From Bacteroidales bacterium (GTDB lineage: Bacteria; Bacteroidota; Bacteroidia; Bacteroidales; JAADJA01), in NCBI GenBank assembly GCA_016783885.1, contig JADHVR010000042.1, positions 1-33,128 of the forward strand: a DNA stretch of 33,128 nt. The letters are read 5' to 3'. Below the pieces are notes generated by a model that saw only the letters and a list, made by a program, of their open reading frames with translations, made no database searches and was not told the origin of the DNA. The position numbers and the translations under genes are program-made. Within the stretch, counting starts at the first letter, position 1. Each line of letters opens with the position of its first letter. Shown here one piece after another: positions 16,701 through 24,282 of this stretch.

Positions 16701-17577
16701 AGTCTTCTCCCCAACTGTTTGCGAATTTCATTCCTCCTATTTCCCAGTCTTTCATATTAACAACGCCATCACCATTAATGTCGATATGATTTGTATATTG
16801 CCCGTCGTTGTTATAATCCCACCTGATTGAATCGTTCCAGCCTATTATCGTCATAGCATGGCCATTATAAGCCCCCCAGAGTGGAACAACAAACTTGCCT
16901 TCTTCGGGTGTTCCGGGCGGAAGGTTATATAATGCCGGAACATCAGAATAGAAGTTGGCGACTCCACCATCAGGCGATCCGTTTAAATGGTCATACAGCC
17001 AGTATTTCAAAGCAAGAAATCCTTCTTCATCCCCAACATAAATCGAGTACATATCGGCAACCCGGTTAAACATGCCGTTATAATACTTATCATATCCTGA
17101 GAGCCATCTCAGATGGCTTCCACCCATTCCCCCGTAATCATAAACATTGGGAGTGCCATTGGATTTTAGTAAATCAAAACTGTAGAAATAACCCACACCC
17201 TGATCATAAATTCCATCATTATAAAAATTAAAAGCAAATTGCGTTGGATATTGGTTTACGGATGTGTTGCCTGCAACATTTCTCGCTCTGTTTATTTCGT
17301 AAGTAAAGTTGTATCCTATGCTTGCAGCCTGACCACATGACCATCCATCCTGCATAAAAATCGGACGGAAGTAAGGCAATTCGCTGTTGTCCAAAACCGA
17401 AGGCAGAAGCGGGGCATCCGGGCTTTTGTAGAAATCGGGTAACTTAAGCTGTGGCAAATTGATTAAATAAATCGAATCTGCAGCAGGGATTTTTGTTGAT
17501 TTAAATTGAAATTCCTGGGCATAAATGAACAGGTTTATTATAGTAAATAAAATAGTGAAATGTAGTTTTTTACTCAT
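13777..17577 (-). CDS. Secreted C1A papain-fold protease with NIDO-like, CARDB-like and T9SS domains
   Basis: A 1266-residue protein with a signal peptide (residues 1-20, ending IYAQ). The papain-type catalytic set is visible: Q76 and C81 in MQDGWSCGQAASIGY, H240 in GHAMTIIGW and N287 in FANSWGEDW. Between His and Asn is an EF-hand/dockerin-like calcium insert, DYNNDGQ (254-260) and DINGDGVVNMKD (266-277). After the protease come an Ig-like domain near 500 (TATGGTEPYNWD), a NIDO-like domain (about 530-660, DSITIHTDGFLMFN), a CARDB-like domain (about 750-950), a GATase1/flavodoxin-like domain (about 960-1160, GQKLADFLNAGGNIYMEGG) and a type A T9SS sorting domain (about 1190-1266, LLSFPNPFSGQTTINF). 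It starts 15 nt after the paralogue at 17593-21381 and is probably co-transcribed. It is probably an extracellular peptidase anchored or released through T9SS. Confidence 0.9.
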   Translation of the reverse strand: MSKKLHFTILFTIINLFIYAQEFQFKSTKIPAADSIYLINLPQLKLPDFYKSPDAPLLPSVLDNSELPYFRPIFMQDGWSCGQAASIGYNFTYEINRARNVAGNTSVNQYPTQFAFNFYNDGIYDQGVGYFYSFDLLKSNGTPNVYDYGGMGGSHLRWLSGYDKYYNGMFNRVADMYSIYVGDEEGFLALKYWLYDHLNGSPDGGVANFYSDVPALYNLPPGTPEEGKFVVPLWGAYNGHAMTIIGWNDSIRWDYNNDGQYTNHIDINGDGVVNMKDWEIGGMKFANSWGEDWADSGFCYMMYKTLAEEKFDGGIWNKSVHIINVKGDYSPKLTFKVTLKHNSRHKIKVIAGVSADTTDVWPAHTMDFALFNYQGGDHYMQGNDTINQHKTIIFGLDITPLLSFVNNGEPAKFFLQIHEHDPGDEATGDLIYFALMDYINGGQEIACPDTDVPLIENGYTTLAVIHTLTFDDIIIETEELPAFIPYQQFTCQITATGGTEPYNWDILTGYSENQFEDNYPDILGQQIIPNSSTSGYVTQAIGFSFPFYGENHDSITIHTDGFLMFNEIKYPTPYQVDDMLLFKYEPMAALFLNQDLKINASAGDGLWYEGDENFAAFRWIVTLVGENGEYPLDFTAILYPDGRIEYYYDNFENPEYLYRITGVSNGDGINYEIAEFSNLLPTESQQVVTYTPQNYLSSMNINDDGLLTVFPEENNKIYNITIRATDYNNISTEKTYQLSDGIVFYFSVVSGDDNRIDYGETPVLSFIVKNISNQPIYNVSFDIQISDPFISMLDSTEYIGTVNPGQTINLADAISFSVDTNVPDEYDLSFSAIFNSLNNLWESKFNLTAYSPILIMGTPIVDDNDNGKLDPGETANLIIPVNNYGHSTANGVEGYLNTVDPYITFNGSGQFIYGNIPKGGTACDTINLTVADNTPLGHLVYFDFGITALPDFMIYESFDLLIGRFPVLIVDMDPELLSGPVIKSTIEELNVSFDYENYIPNEPDVYQNILVVLGRKLGQHILTEVEGQKLADFLNAGGNIYMEGGVTWFDDPQTVVHPMFNIETEAITWTLNDSVFGINETFTEGMEFGYAGTMPYYNYYLAPVPVALAFTILHGIEEEHGFAVAFDNGNYKTIGSTLDFSGLDDGLPPSTKKNLMAKILEFFGVDGVITSEKCKSSVSHQPVLLSFPNPFSGQTTINFNLAEEDKINLSIYDIHGNKITTIISEKKFPAGLHSVKWEENNITNGIYICHLKTKENISVIKIVKTN

Positions 17578-17592
17578 TGTTAGATTTTTAAA

Positions 17593-20500
17593 TTAAAATT
17601 TTATTATTTTTTCAGTAGAGATATTTTTTTCTGTTTTAAGTCTGCAAATATAAATTCCATTTGAAAATTTTTTTCCGTCCCACAATACCGAATGTTTTCC
17701 TGCCGGAAATTCTTTTCCTGTCAAAAGGGTTGATACTTTAACACCGTGAATATCGTATATGTCAATATATATGTTTTCAGTTCGGGTAAGTAAAAAGGAG
17801 ATTGTTGTATTTTCAGAAGTCGGGTTTGGATAACAAAATAATACCCGATTTTCCAAATCATAATAATTCTTATTAATGGCGCTGGTAGTGTCTAATCCAA
17901 AAAAAATAAGCATTTTCATCATTAGATTATTTTTGGTTGATGGCGGCAGGCTGTCATTAAGTCCGCTGAAATCAATTATAGAACCTATTGTTTTATAATT
18001 TCCGTTATTATAGGCTACTGCAAATCCATGCTGCTCACTTGCCCGTTGCAATATGGTATATGCCGGTTCAACCGGTTCCAGGTAGTAATTGTAATATGGC
18101 ATATCCCCCGAAAAGGTAAATGATAGTCCTTCGGTAAATGTATTGATGATGCCAGATACGGTATCAATCAAATTCCATGTAAGAGGCACTGTGTTAATAT
18201 TAAACATGGGATGAACAGCAGTCTGCGGGTCATCGAACCAGGTCATTCCTCCTTCCATATAAATGTTTCCACCGGTATTCAGGAAATCTGCCAGCTTTTG
18301 ACCTTCGTATTCTGTTAAAATATGTTGTCCGAACATTCTTCCCAATACAATAAAAATATTTTGAAAAATATCCGGTTCGCCTGGGATGTAATATAAATAA
18401 TCAAACAAAACATTCAGTTCTTCCAATGTTGATTTAATAACCGGACCTGAAAGCAACTTCGGATCCATATCTATTATCAGGATAGGATATCGTCCTATTA
18501 ACATGTCGAAAGATTCTTCAATTATAAAATCAGGTAATGCTGTGATTTCGAAATCAAAGTGTGATGAATGTCCCTGAGGAGTGTTATTAGCAACTGAAAT
18601 ATTAATTGTATCATATACAGAACTGCCTTTCGGGATGTTGCCAAAGTAGAATTGATTTGAACTGTTCAGAGAAATATAAGTATCGTATGTGGTTAACAGT
18701 CCTTCAACGCCGATAGCGTTTGAATGTCCATAATTATTCACCGGTATTATAAGGTTTACTGTTTCTCCGGGGTCAAATATTCCATTATCATTGTCATCCA
18801 CAAAAGGACTACCCAAAGAAAGAACCGGGGCATAAGCTTTTACGTTAAAGCTTCCTTCCCACGAACCGGTTGCTGTATTTATTATCACATCAAATGTCAG
18901 GTTGTAATTATCAGGAATACCTGTTTCCGTTGAAAATGAAATTGCATCAGGTAAATAAATGGTTTGCCCCGGATAGATAGTCCCGATATTTTCCGTACTG
19001 TCGGTCATTGTAATGAAAAGATCATTTATTTGAACTGTCAGTATAACATTGTTTACAGGTTGATTTCCTGTGTTTTTAATTGCAAAGCTCAAAACAGGGG
19101 TTTCACCGTAGTCAATCCGGTTATCATCTCCCGATGTAATTGTGAAGTAAAAAACAATACCATCAGAAAGCTGAAAGGTTTTTGAATCTGAAATATTATG
19201 GTAATCAGTGGCTTTAATTGTAATGTTGTAGATTTTATTGTTTTCATCCGGGAGAACAGTTAAAAGTCCCTCATCGTTAATGTTCATTGATGAAATATAA
19301 TTTTGGGGAGTGTAAGTAACAACCTGAGGCGATTTTGCCGGAAAGAGATTTGAAAACCCTGCAATCTGATAATTAATTCCATCTCCGTTTGAGATGCCTG
19401 TTATCCTGTAAAGATATTCGGGATCATTAAAATTATCGAAATAATATTCTATATTTCCATCAGGATATAAAATAGCAGTAAAGTCCAGTTGATAGTTTCC
19501 ATTTTCCTCCATAAGCGTTTCAATCCATCTGAATGCTGCATAATTCGCATTTCCCTCATACCACAATCCGTTTCCTGCCGATGAATTGATAATTAAATCC
19601 TGGTTAAAGAAGGGAGCTAACATTGATTCATATTTAAAAGGAAACATATCGTCAACCTGGTAAGGGATCGGATATTTCAATGTATCGAACATCAGGAATC
19701 CATCTACATGAATTGTAACGGTATCATACATATTACCATAGAAGGGAAAGGGAAATTCAATGGCTTGTATAGCGTATCCTGAAGAACTGCCGTTTGGATT
19801 TAACTGTTGACCCTGTATGGCTGGGTAATCGTCTTCGTATTGATTTTCGGAATACTCCATTAAAAGTTGCCACTTATAAGGCTCTGTACCTCCTGACGCT
19901 GACATTTGGTGAGTATATTGCTGTCCGGATATACAGGGTGGTAATTCTTCTGTGTCAATATTTACTTTATTTATGTTAACCTGATGAACAACCGATAAGG
20001 TTGTATAACCGTTTTCAATTATTGTAACATTAGTATCGGAACATACTATCTCCTGCAAACCATTGGAATAGTCCATCAATGAATATTGCAAAAGGGAACC
20101 ATTATAAAAATTGTACGGGTCGTGCTCTTTAACCTGTATGAAAAATTTGACAGGCTCTCCCGGGTTTATATAACTTATTAAAGGTGTAACATCCAGCCCA
20201 AACTCTATTGTTTTATTTGCTTCAATAATGTCGATTCCCTGCATATAATGATTGCCTCCCTGGTAATTGAATATTGGAAAATCAAGGATGTGTGCAGTCC
20301 ATACGTCAGTTGTGTCGTTTGAAACACCTGCAGAAACTTTTATTTTATTTCGTGAACTATGTTTAAGTTTAACCTTGTAAGCCAATGTTGGAGAATAATC
20401 CTCTTTCACTTCTATTATATATACTGATTTATTCCATATTCCTCCATCCAGTTTTTCTTCAGCCAGGGTTTTGTACATCATATAGCAAAATCCGCTGTCA

Positions 20501-21381
20501 GCCCACCATTCGCTATAACTGTTTATAAATTTCAATCCGCCGATTTCCCAGTCTTTCATGTTAATAATTCCATCCTCATTTATATCTACATCATTGGTGT
20601 ATAAACCGTCATTATTGTAATCGTACCGGATTGAGTCATTCCAACCGACAATGGTCATAGAATGTCCGGAATAGGGTCCCCATTGAGTAACCACACACTT
20701 ACCTTCTTCGGGTGTGCCTGGAGGCAGGAATGTATGTGTGTAATAATCCGTATAAAAATTTGCCAGACTTCCGTACTCTGATCCGTTAAGATGATCAAAC
20801 AGCCAGTATTTTAAAGTAATTAAGCCGTTTGAATCTCCAACATAAATTGAATAAACATCCGAAATACGATTGTTCATGCCGTTATAATATTTTTCATACC
20901 CTGTCATCCATTTTAATTGGTTATCACCCATTCCGCCATATTCAATAACATTCGGTTGACCGTTTGATTTTATTGCTTCCCATGTATAATAAAAACACAC
21001 TCCCACATCGTTTTCCGCATTATTGAAAAAGTTCCAGGTAAACAACGGGGGATATTGGTTGGCGCTGTCTTTAGCAGGAAGATTCCGAACACGGTTTATT
21101 TCATAAGTAAAATTATATCCGATACTGCTTGCCTGTCCGCATGAATAAGAGTATTGCAGAAAGGGCGGACGTAAAAATGGCAATTCGCTGTTATCGTGGA
21201 TTGCAGGAAGTTGGGGAGCATAAGTCCCTTTATAATTTTCAGGCAATGTAAGTTGCGGCAGGTTTATTAAACAGATAGAATCCTGAAACGTAAGTTTTTT
21301 TGCAGATAAAGGATAATTCTGAGCGTTCAGATGCAGGCTGATAAAAGTAATAATGAGATAATGTAATAGTTTGATTTTCAT
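17593..21381 (-). CDS. Secreted C1A papain-fold protease paralogue with degenerate NSWG motif
   Basis: A 1262-residue protein, collinear along its whole length with the 1266-residue neighbour. It has a signal peptide (1-20), C81 in LQYSYSCGQASSIGY, H240 in GHSMTIVGW and the EF-hand insert (DYNNDGL, DINEDGIINMKD). Asn287 is kept, but the usual NSWG is NSYSEWW, so activity may be altered. Ig-like, NIDO-like, CARDB-like, GATase1-like and type A T9SS domains follow, ending in NGIYICRLKTEKNISTEKII. A strong promoter match lies just upstream (21411-21442), so this gene leads a two-gene transcript. It is a tandem-duplication product with the next gene; divergence looks substantial, so the duplication is not recent. 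Confidence 0.9.
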   Translation of the reverse strand: MKIKLLHYLIITFISLHLNAQNYPLSAKKLTFQDSICLINLPQLTLPENYKGTYAPQLPAIHDNSELPFLRPPFLQYSYSCGQASSIGYNFTYEINRVRNLPAKDSANQYPPLFTWNFFNNAENDVGVCFYYTWEAIKSNGQPNVIEYGGMGDNQLKWMTGYEKYYNGMNNRISDVYSIYVGDSNGLITLKYWLFDHLNGSEYGSLANFYTDYYTHTFLPPGTPEEGKCVVTQWGPYSGHSMTIVGWNDSIRYDYNNDGLYTNDVDINEDGIINMKDWEIGGLKFINSYSEWWADSGFCYMMYKTLAEEKLDGGIWNKSVYIIEVKEDYSPTLAYKVKLKHSSRNKIKVSAGVSNDTTDVWTAHILDFPIFNYQGGNHYMQGIDIIEANKTIEFGLDVTPLISYINPGEPVKFFIQVKEHDPYNFYNGSLLQYSLMDYSNGLQEIVCSDTNVTIIENGYTTLSVVHQVNINKVNIDTEELPPCISGQQYTHQMSASGGTEPYKWQLLMEYSENQYEDDYPAIQGQQLNPNGSSSGYAIQAIEFPFPFYGNMYDTVTIHVDGFLMFDTLKYPIPYQVDDMFPFKYESMLAPFFNQDLIINSSAGNGLWYEGNANYAAFRWIETLMEENGNYQLDFTAILYPDGNIEYYFDNFNDPEYLYRITGISNGDGINYQIAGFSNLFPAKSPQVVTYTPQNYISSMNINDEGLLTVLPDENNKIYNITIKATDYHNISDSKTFQLSDGIVFYFTITSGDDNRIDYGETPVLSFAIKNTGNQPVNNVILTVQINDLFITMTDSTENIGTIYPGQTIYLPDAISFSTETGIPDNYNLTFDVIINTATGSWEGSFNVKAYAPVLSLGSPFVDDNDNGIFDPGETVNLIIPVNNYGHSNAIGVEGLLTTYDTYISLNSSNQFYFGNIPKGSSVYDTINISVANNTPQGHSSHFDFEITALPDFIIEESFDMLIGRYPILIIDMDPKLLSGPVIKSTLEELNVLFDYLYYIPGEPDIFQNIFIVLGRMFGQHILTEYEGQKLADFLNTGGNIYMEGGMTWFDDPQTAVHPMFNINTVPLTWNLIDTVSGIINTFTEGLSFTFSGDMPYYNYYLEPVEPAYTILQRASEQHGFAVAYNNGNYKTIGSIIDFSGLNDSLPPSTKNNLMMKMLIFFGLDTTSAINKNYYDLENRVLFCYPNPTSENTTISFLLTRTENIYIDIYDIHGVKVSTLLTGKEFPAGKHSVLWDGKKFSNGIYICRLKTEKNISTEKIIKF

Positions 21382-21410
21382 TTTGCGAAACTATGTTCTT
21401 TATTTGTTAG

Positions 21411-21442
21411 CAAAAATAGTGAATCGCACCGATAAAACCAAA
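21411..21442 (-). promoter_or_regulatory. Bacteroidota-type promoter for the duplicated protease pair
   Basis: On the minus strand TTTG (21442-21439), 20 nt, then TATTTTTG (21418-21411) fits the -33/-7 consensus TTTG and TAnnTTTG. The start point would be near 21405, giving a leader of about 24 nt before ATG 21381. This is the clearest promoter match in the window. Confidence 0.65.
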
Positions 21443-21563
21443 TTTGAATCAGGTAAAGGTTCGGATAGGTAAGTTAACGGTTATCTTCATGTTATCTTTT
21501 TAGGTTGCTGTCAAGTAATGGGGTATCTAAAAAAGCATTATAAATTATACAAAATTTGCCTAA

Positions 21564-24116
21564 TTACCTTAAAATGATTTTTTTCCCTGCAATATAATCA
21601 CCTGCTTTCAAGTGTAGAAAATATATGCCTTTTGAAAGTTTATTCCCATTATTATCACTGCCGTCCCAAACCTGAGAATGATTGCCAGACTTAAGTTTGT
21701 TGCTTGAAAGGAGTGTTTTTATTATCTGTCCTTTCAAATTAAAAATTTCAATATCTACAACGGATTCGTTTTGAAGATAAAATGTAATCGTTGTTTTTTC
21801 GGAAAACGGATTCGGATAATTTTTCAAACTATAACCTTTTATTTCATCATAATAATCATCAACACTTGTAATTATTGTTGAGAATTCCAAAGTCTTCATA
21901 GAGAAGATACCTGAATAATCAGTTACCATAAACGTGATGTCCCATATCTGGTTTTCTTCAATTGGTGTTCCGTAAAAAATTCCATCTGCCGAAACCTGCA
22001 TACCGGCAGGGAATTCAGGATAAATAAATTTTGTGGCATAATCACCCGGAATAGCATAAGCATTTGATATTTGGGCAATGGTATAACTGCTACCGTCTCC
22101 ATTCGAGATACCCGCCCCCCAGCTTAATCCTTCGGTTATATCATTTCCGTAGAAAAATTGTATCTCGCCATCAGGAAACAGCTTGATGGCTGTTTCAACG
22201 TCCACCCAGGGTTCATCGTATTTAGATGTTTTCCACCGGATAATTGCTCCGTTTTCATCTCCGCTGTACCACATTCCGTCATCCTGTTCCGGATAAATCA
22301 TAAGGTCGGCGCAATATGCAGCGATTGCCTTGTTAGCAATTATTGTTTCTTCACTCCTGATGTATAAAAAATCTTCTTCAAATACGATTGCACCATCAGT
22401 CAGTACTGTAATCTGGTCATACTCCTGTCCGTAAAACGGAAACGTAAAATCAAGGGATTTCACTGCATATCCATCATCGTTGTTAGTGGGAATAAGTTGC
22501 TCATCTGTTATTTGGGGGAAAGTTCCCTGAAGGTCTTCTTCTTCATAATCAATTTTTATGCTCCACAAATATGGCAGGGTTCCGCCGGTTGCCTCAAGCT
22601 GATAATTATATGGTTCATTAGCAACAGCCACCGGTAATGTTTCAGTTACAATAGAAACTTTATCGAATTCAATTGCCTTTATAACCGCTAAGGAAGTAGT
22701 GTCGTTATTTACAAGCGTAACATTTTGCTGCTCGCAAATAACCTCTTCAACACCATTTGTATAATCGATGATGGAATATATAACTATCTCACCCCCGCCT
22801 GTATTGTAAGGGTCTTTTTCTATTACCTGTAAGAAAAATTTAGCATCTTCACCGGGATCAGCATAACTTAACAAAGGTGTTATATCCAGTCCGATTTCGA
22901 TATATTTATCCGATTGAGAATATCCGCCCTGCATGTAAAGATCGCCGCCCTGATAATTGAAACAAGGAAATGAGATGAAATTTGACGGTTGATCGCTGCT
23001 TATATCATTTGAAATACCTGCAATGATTTTTATTTTGTTTCGCGAATCATGTTTTACCGTTGTTTTAATTGTAAGAAAGGGAGAATAGGATGGCTTAGTC
23101 CTGATAACATGAACGGTATTGCTCCAGATTCCCCCATTGTCGAGTTCTTCAGCTAAATTTTTATACATGGTATAAGCAAAGCCTCCGTTTCCAAAGTAAG
23201 AACCCCAGCTATTCGCTAATTTTAACCCGCCAATCTCCCAGTCTTTCATGTCAACAGTTCCATCTCCGTTAATATCCATATCATTTGTATATTGACCGTC
23301 ACCATTAAAATCATATCTTATTGAATCGTTAAACCCTACGAAAGTCATGGCATGGTTTACACTTTCGTCCCAATGTGTTACGACTGCCTTACCTGCTTCA
23401 GGTGTGCCATAAGGAAGATAATTCATATCGAATGACCCGGACACTCCGGCGGCAAAAGAAGCAATACCGCCTGCCTGTGAACCATCAATATGGTCGTATA
23501 TCCAATTTTTGAAGATTTCCAGACCATCAGGGGTGCCGACATTTATCGAATAAATATCATAAACTTTATTATACATTCCATTGTAATATTCATCATACCC
23601 GCTCATCCACCTGGTTTCTCCGCCATAAGCAAAAGACCCGCCCCAGTCAGGTATATTGGGACATCCGTTTGCCTGGACGATTTTCCATCCGTCGAAATAC
23701 CAGGAGCCGCCTCCATAACCTCCATTCAGAAAGTTCCATGTATAGTGAGTCGGGTATTGGTTAGGTAATATGTTTGCCGGAATTTCTCTTTCATAATCAA
23801 TTTCATAGGTAAATACATACCCGATCCCGCTCGCCTGTGCGCAACTTCCTCCTTCTTGTGACAAAATGGGCCGGAAATAAGGCTGTTCGGAATTATCAAC
23901 AACGGCAGGCAGGTCTTTTCCTTTTTGATCCGCCGGAATTTGTAGTTTTGGTAAAGAATTAAGATATTCAAAGTCTTCCGGAGTTAAAGGACGGAGCTTC
24001 CCAACCCACCAGGGTTCTCCGTTTGGGTCAGGATTAACATTTATTAATTCCGTTTGAGAAAATAACTGTAACTGGGAAAAAAGTACGAAAGCCAACAGGT
24101 AAATAATTGTTTTCAT
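21564..24116 (-). CDS. Secreted C1A papain-fold protease with T9SS sorting domain (short paralogue)
   Basis: An 850-residue protein from ATG 24116 (MKTIIYLLAFVLFSQ); an upstream TTG at 24152 adds residues before an obvious signal peptide and is rejected. Q87 and C92 lie in SQEGGSCAQASGIGY, H255 in NHAMTFVGF and N302 in ANSWGSYFG. An EF-hand-like insert between them (DFNGDGQ, DINGDGTVDMKD) matches the two larger paralogues. An Ig-like domain (LEATGGTLPYLWS) and a NIDO-like segment (DQITVLTDGAIVFEED) follow, then a type A T9SS domain (LKNYPNPFSEKTTITF ... GIYFLHLKAG). The CARDB-like and GATase1-like modules of the paralogues are absent. It is separated from the next protease gene by 182 nt that contain a promoter. 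Confidence 0.9.
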   Translation of the reverse strand: MKTIIYLLAFVLFSQLQLFSQTELINVNPDPNGEPWWVGKLRPLTPEDFEYLNSLPKLQIPADQKGKDLPAVVDNSEQPYFRPILSQEGGSCAQASGIGYVFTYEIDYEREIPANILPNQYPTHYTWNFLNGGYGGGSWYFDGWKIVQANGCPNIPDWGGSFAYGGETRWMSGYDEYYNGMYNKVYDIYSINVGTPDGLEIFKNWIYDHIDGSQAGGIASFAAGVSGSFDMNYLPYGTPEAGKAVVTHWDESVNHAMTFVGFNDSIRYDFNGDGQYTNDMDINGDGTVDMKDWEIGGLKLANSWGSYFGNGGFAYTMYKNLAEELDNGGIWSNTVHVIRTKPSYSPFLTIKTTVKHDSRNKIKIIAGISNDISSDQPSNFISFPCFNYQGGDLYMQGGYSQSDKYIEIGLDITPLLSYADPGEDAKFFLQVIEKDPYNTGGGEIVIYSIIDYTNGVEEVICEQQNVTLVNNDTTSLAVIKAIEFDKVSIVTETLPVAVANEPYNYQLEATGGTLPYLWSIKIDYEEEDLQGTFPQITDEQLIPTNNDDGYAVKSLDFTFPFYGQEYDQITVLTDGAIVFEEDFLYIRSEETIIANKAIAAYCADLMIYPEQDDGMWYSGDENGAIIRWKTSKYDEPWVDVETAIKLFPDGEIQFFYGNDITEGLSWGAGISNGDGSSYTIAQISNAYAIPGDYATKFIYPEFPAGMQVSADGIFYGTPIEENQIWDITFMVTDYSGIFSMKTLEFSTIITSVDDYYDEIKGYSLKNYPNPFSEKTTITFYLQNESVVDIEIFNLKGQIIKTLLSSNKLKSGNHSQVWDGSDNNGNKLSKGIYFLHLKAGDYIAGKKIILR

Positions 24117-24217
24117 GATTATTGTTTTTAAATTAATATAGTTGTTAGACAATTTTATATTGAATTAAGTTGTCAATTAAGGTGAATTCGGGATTAAAAA
24201 AAGCTATGCTATATTTT

Positions 24218-24261
24218 CTTTCGGATTAGCCATCACTAATTCCTGCGCATAAATCCGAAAG
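24218..24261 (-). terminator. Hairpin after the FG-GAP/PKD gene, possible terminator and repeat-family member
   Basis: ctttcggatt (24218-24227) and aatccgaaag (24252-24261) are perfect 10-bp inverted repeats. On the minus strand they start 21 nt after the FG-GAP gene stop codon, and a run of seven T follows about 15 nt later. The same arms recur at 28915-28958, so it may be a repeat used as a terminator. Confidence 0.45.
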
Positions 24262-24282
24262 AGCGGTGTAGATCGAAGAGTA

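Noticed and set aside
24117-24152. Upstream TTG start for the 850-residue protease (and similar TTG starts at 4148, 12834 and 26634)
   Set aside because: ATG codons directly before a signal peptide or at the family-typical start lie downstream in each case, and the extra residues look non-coding.
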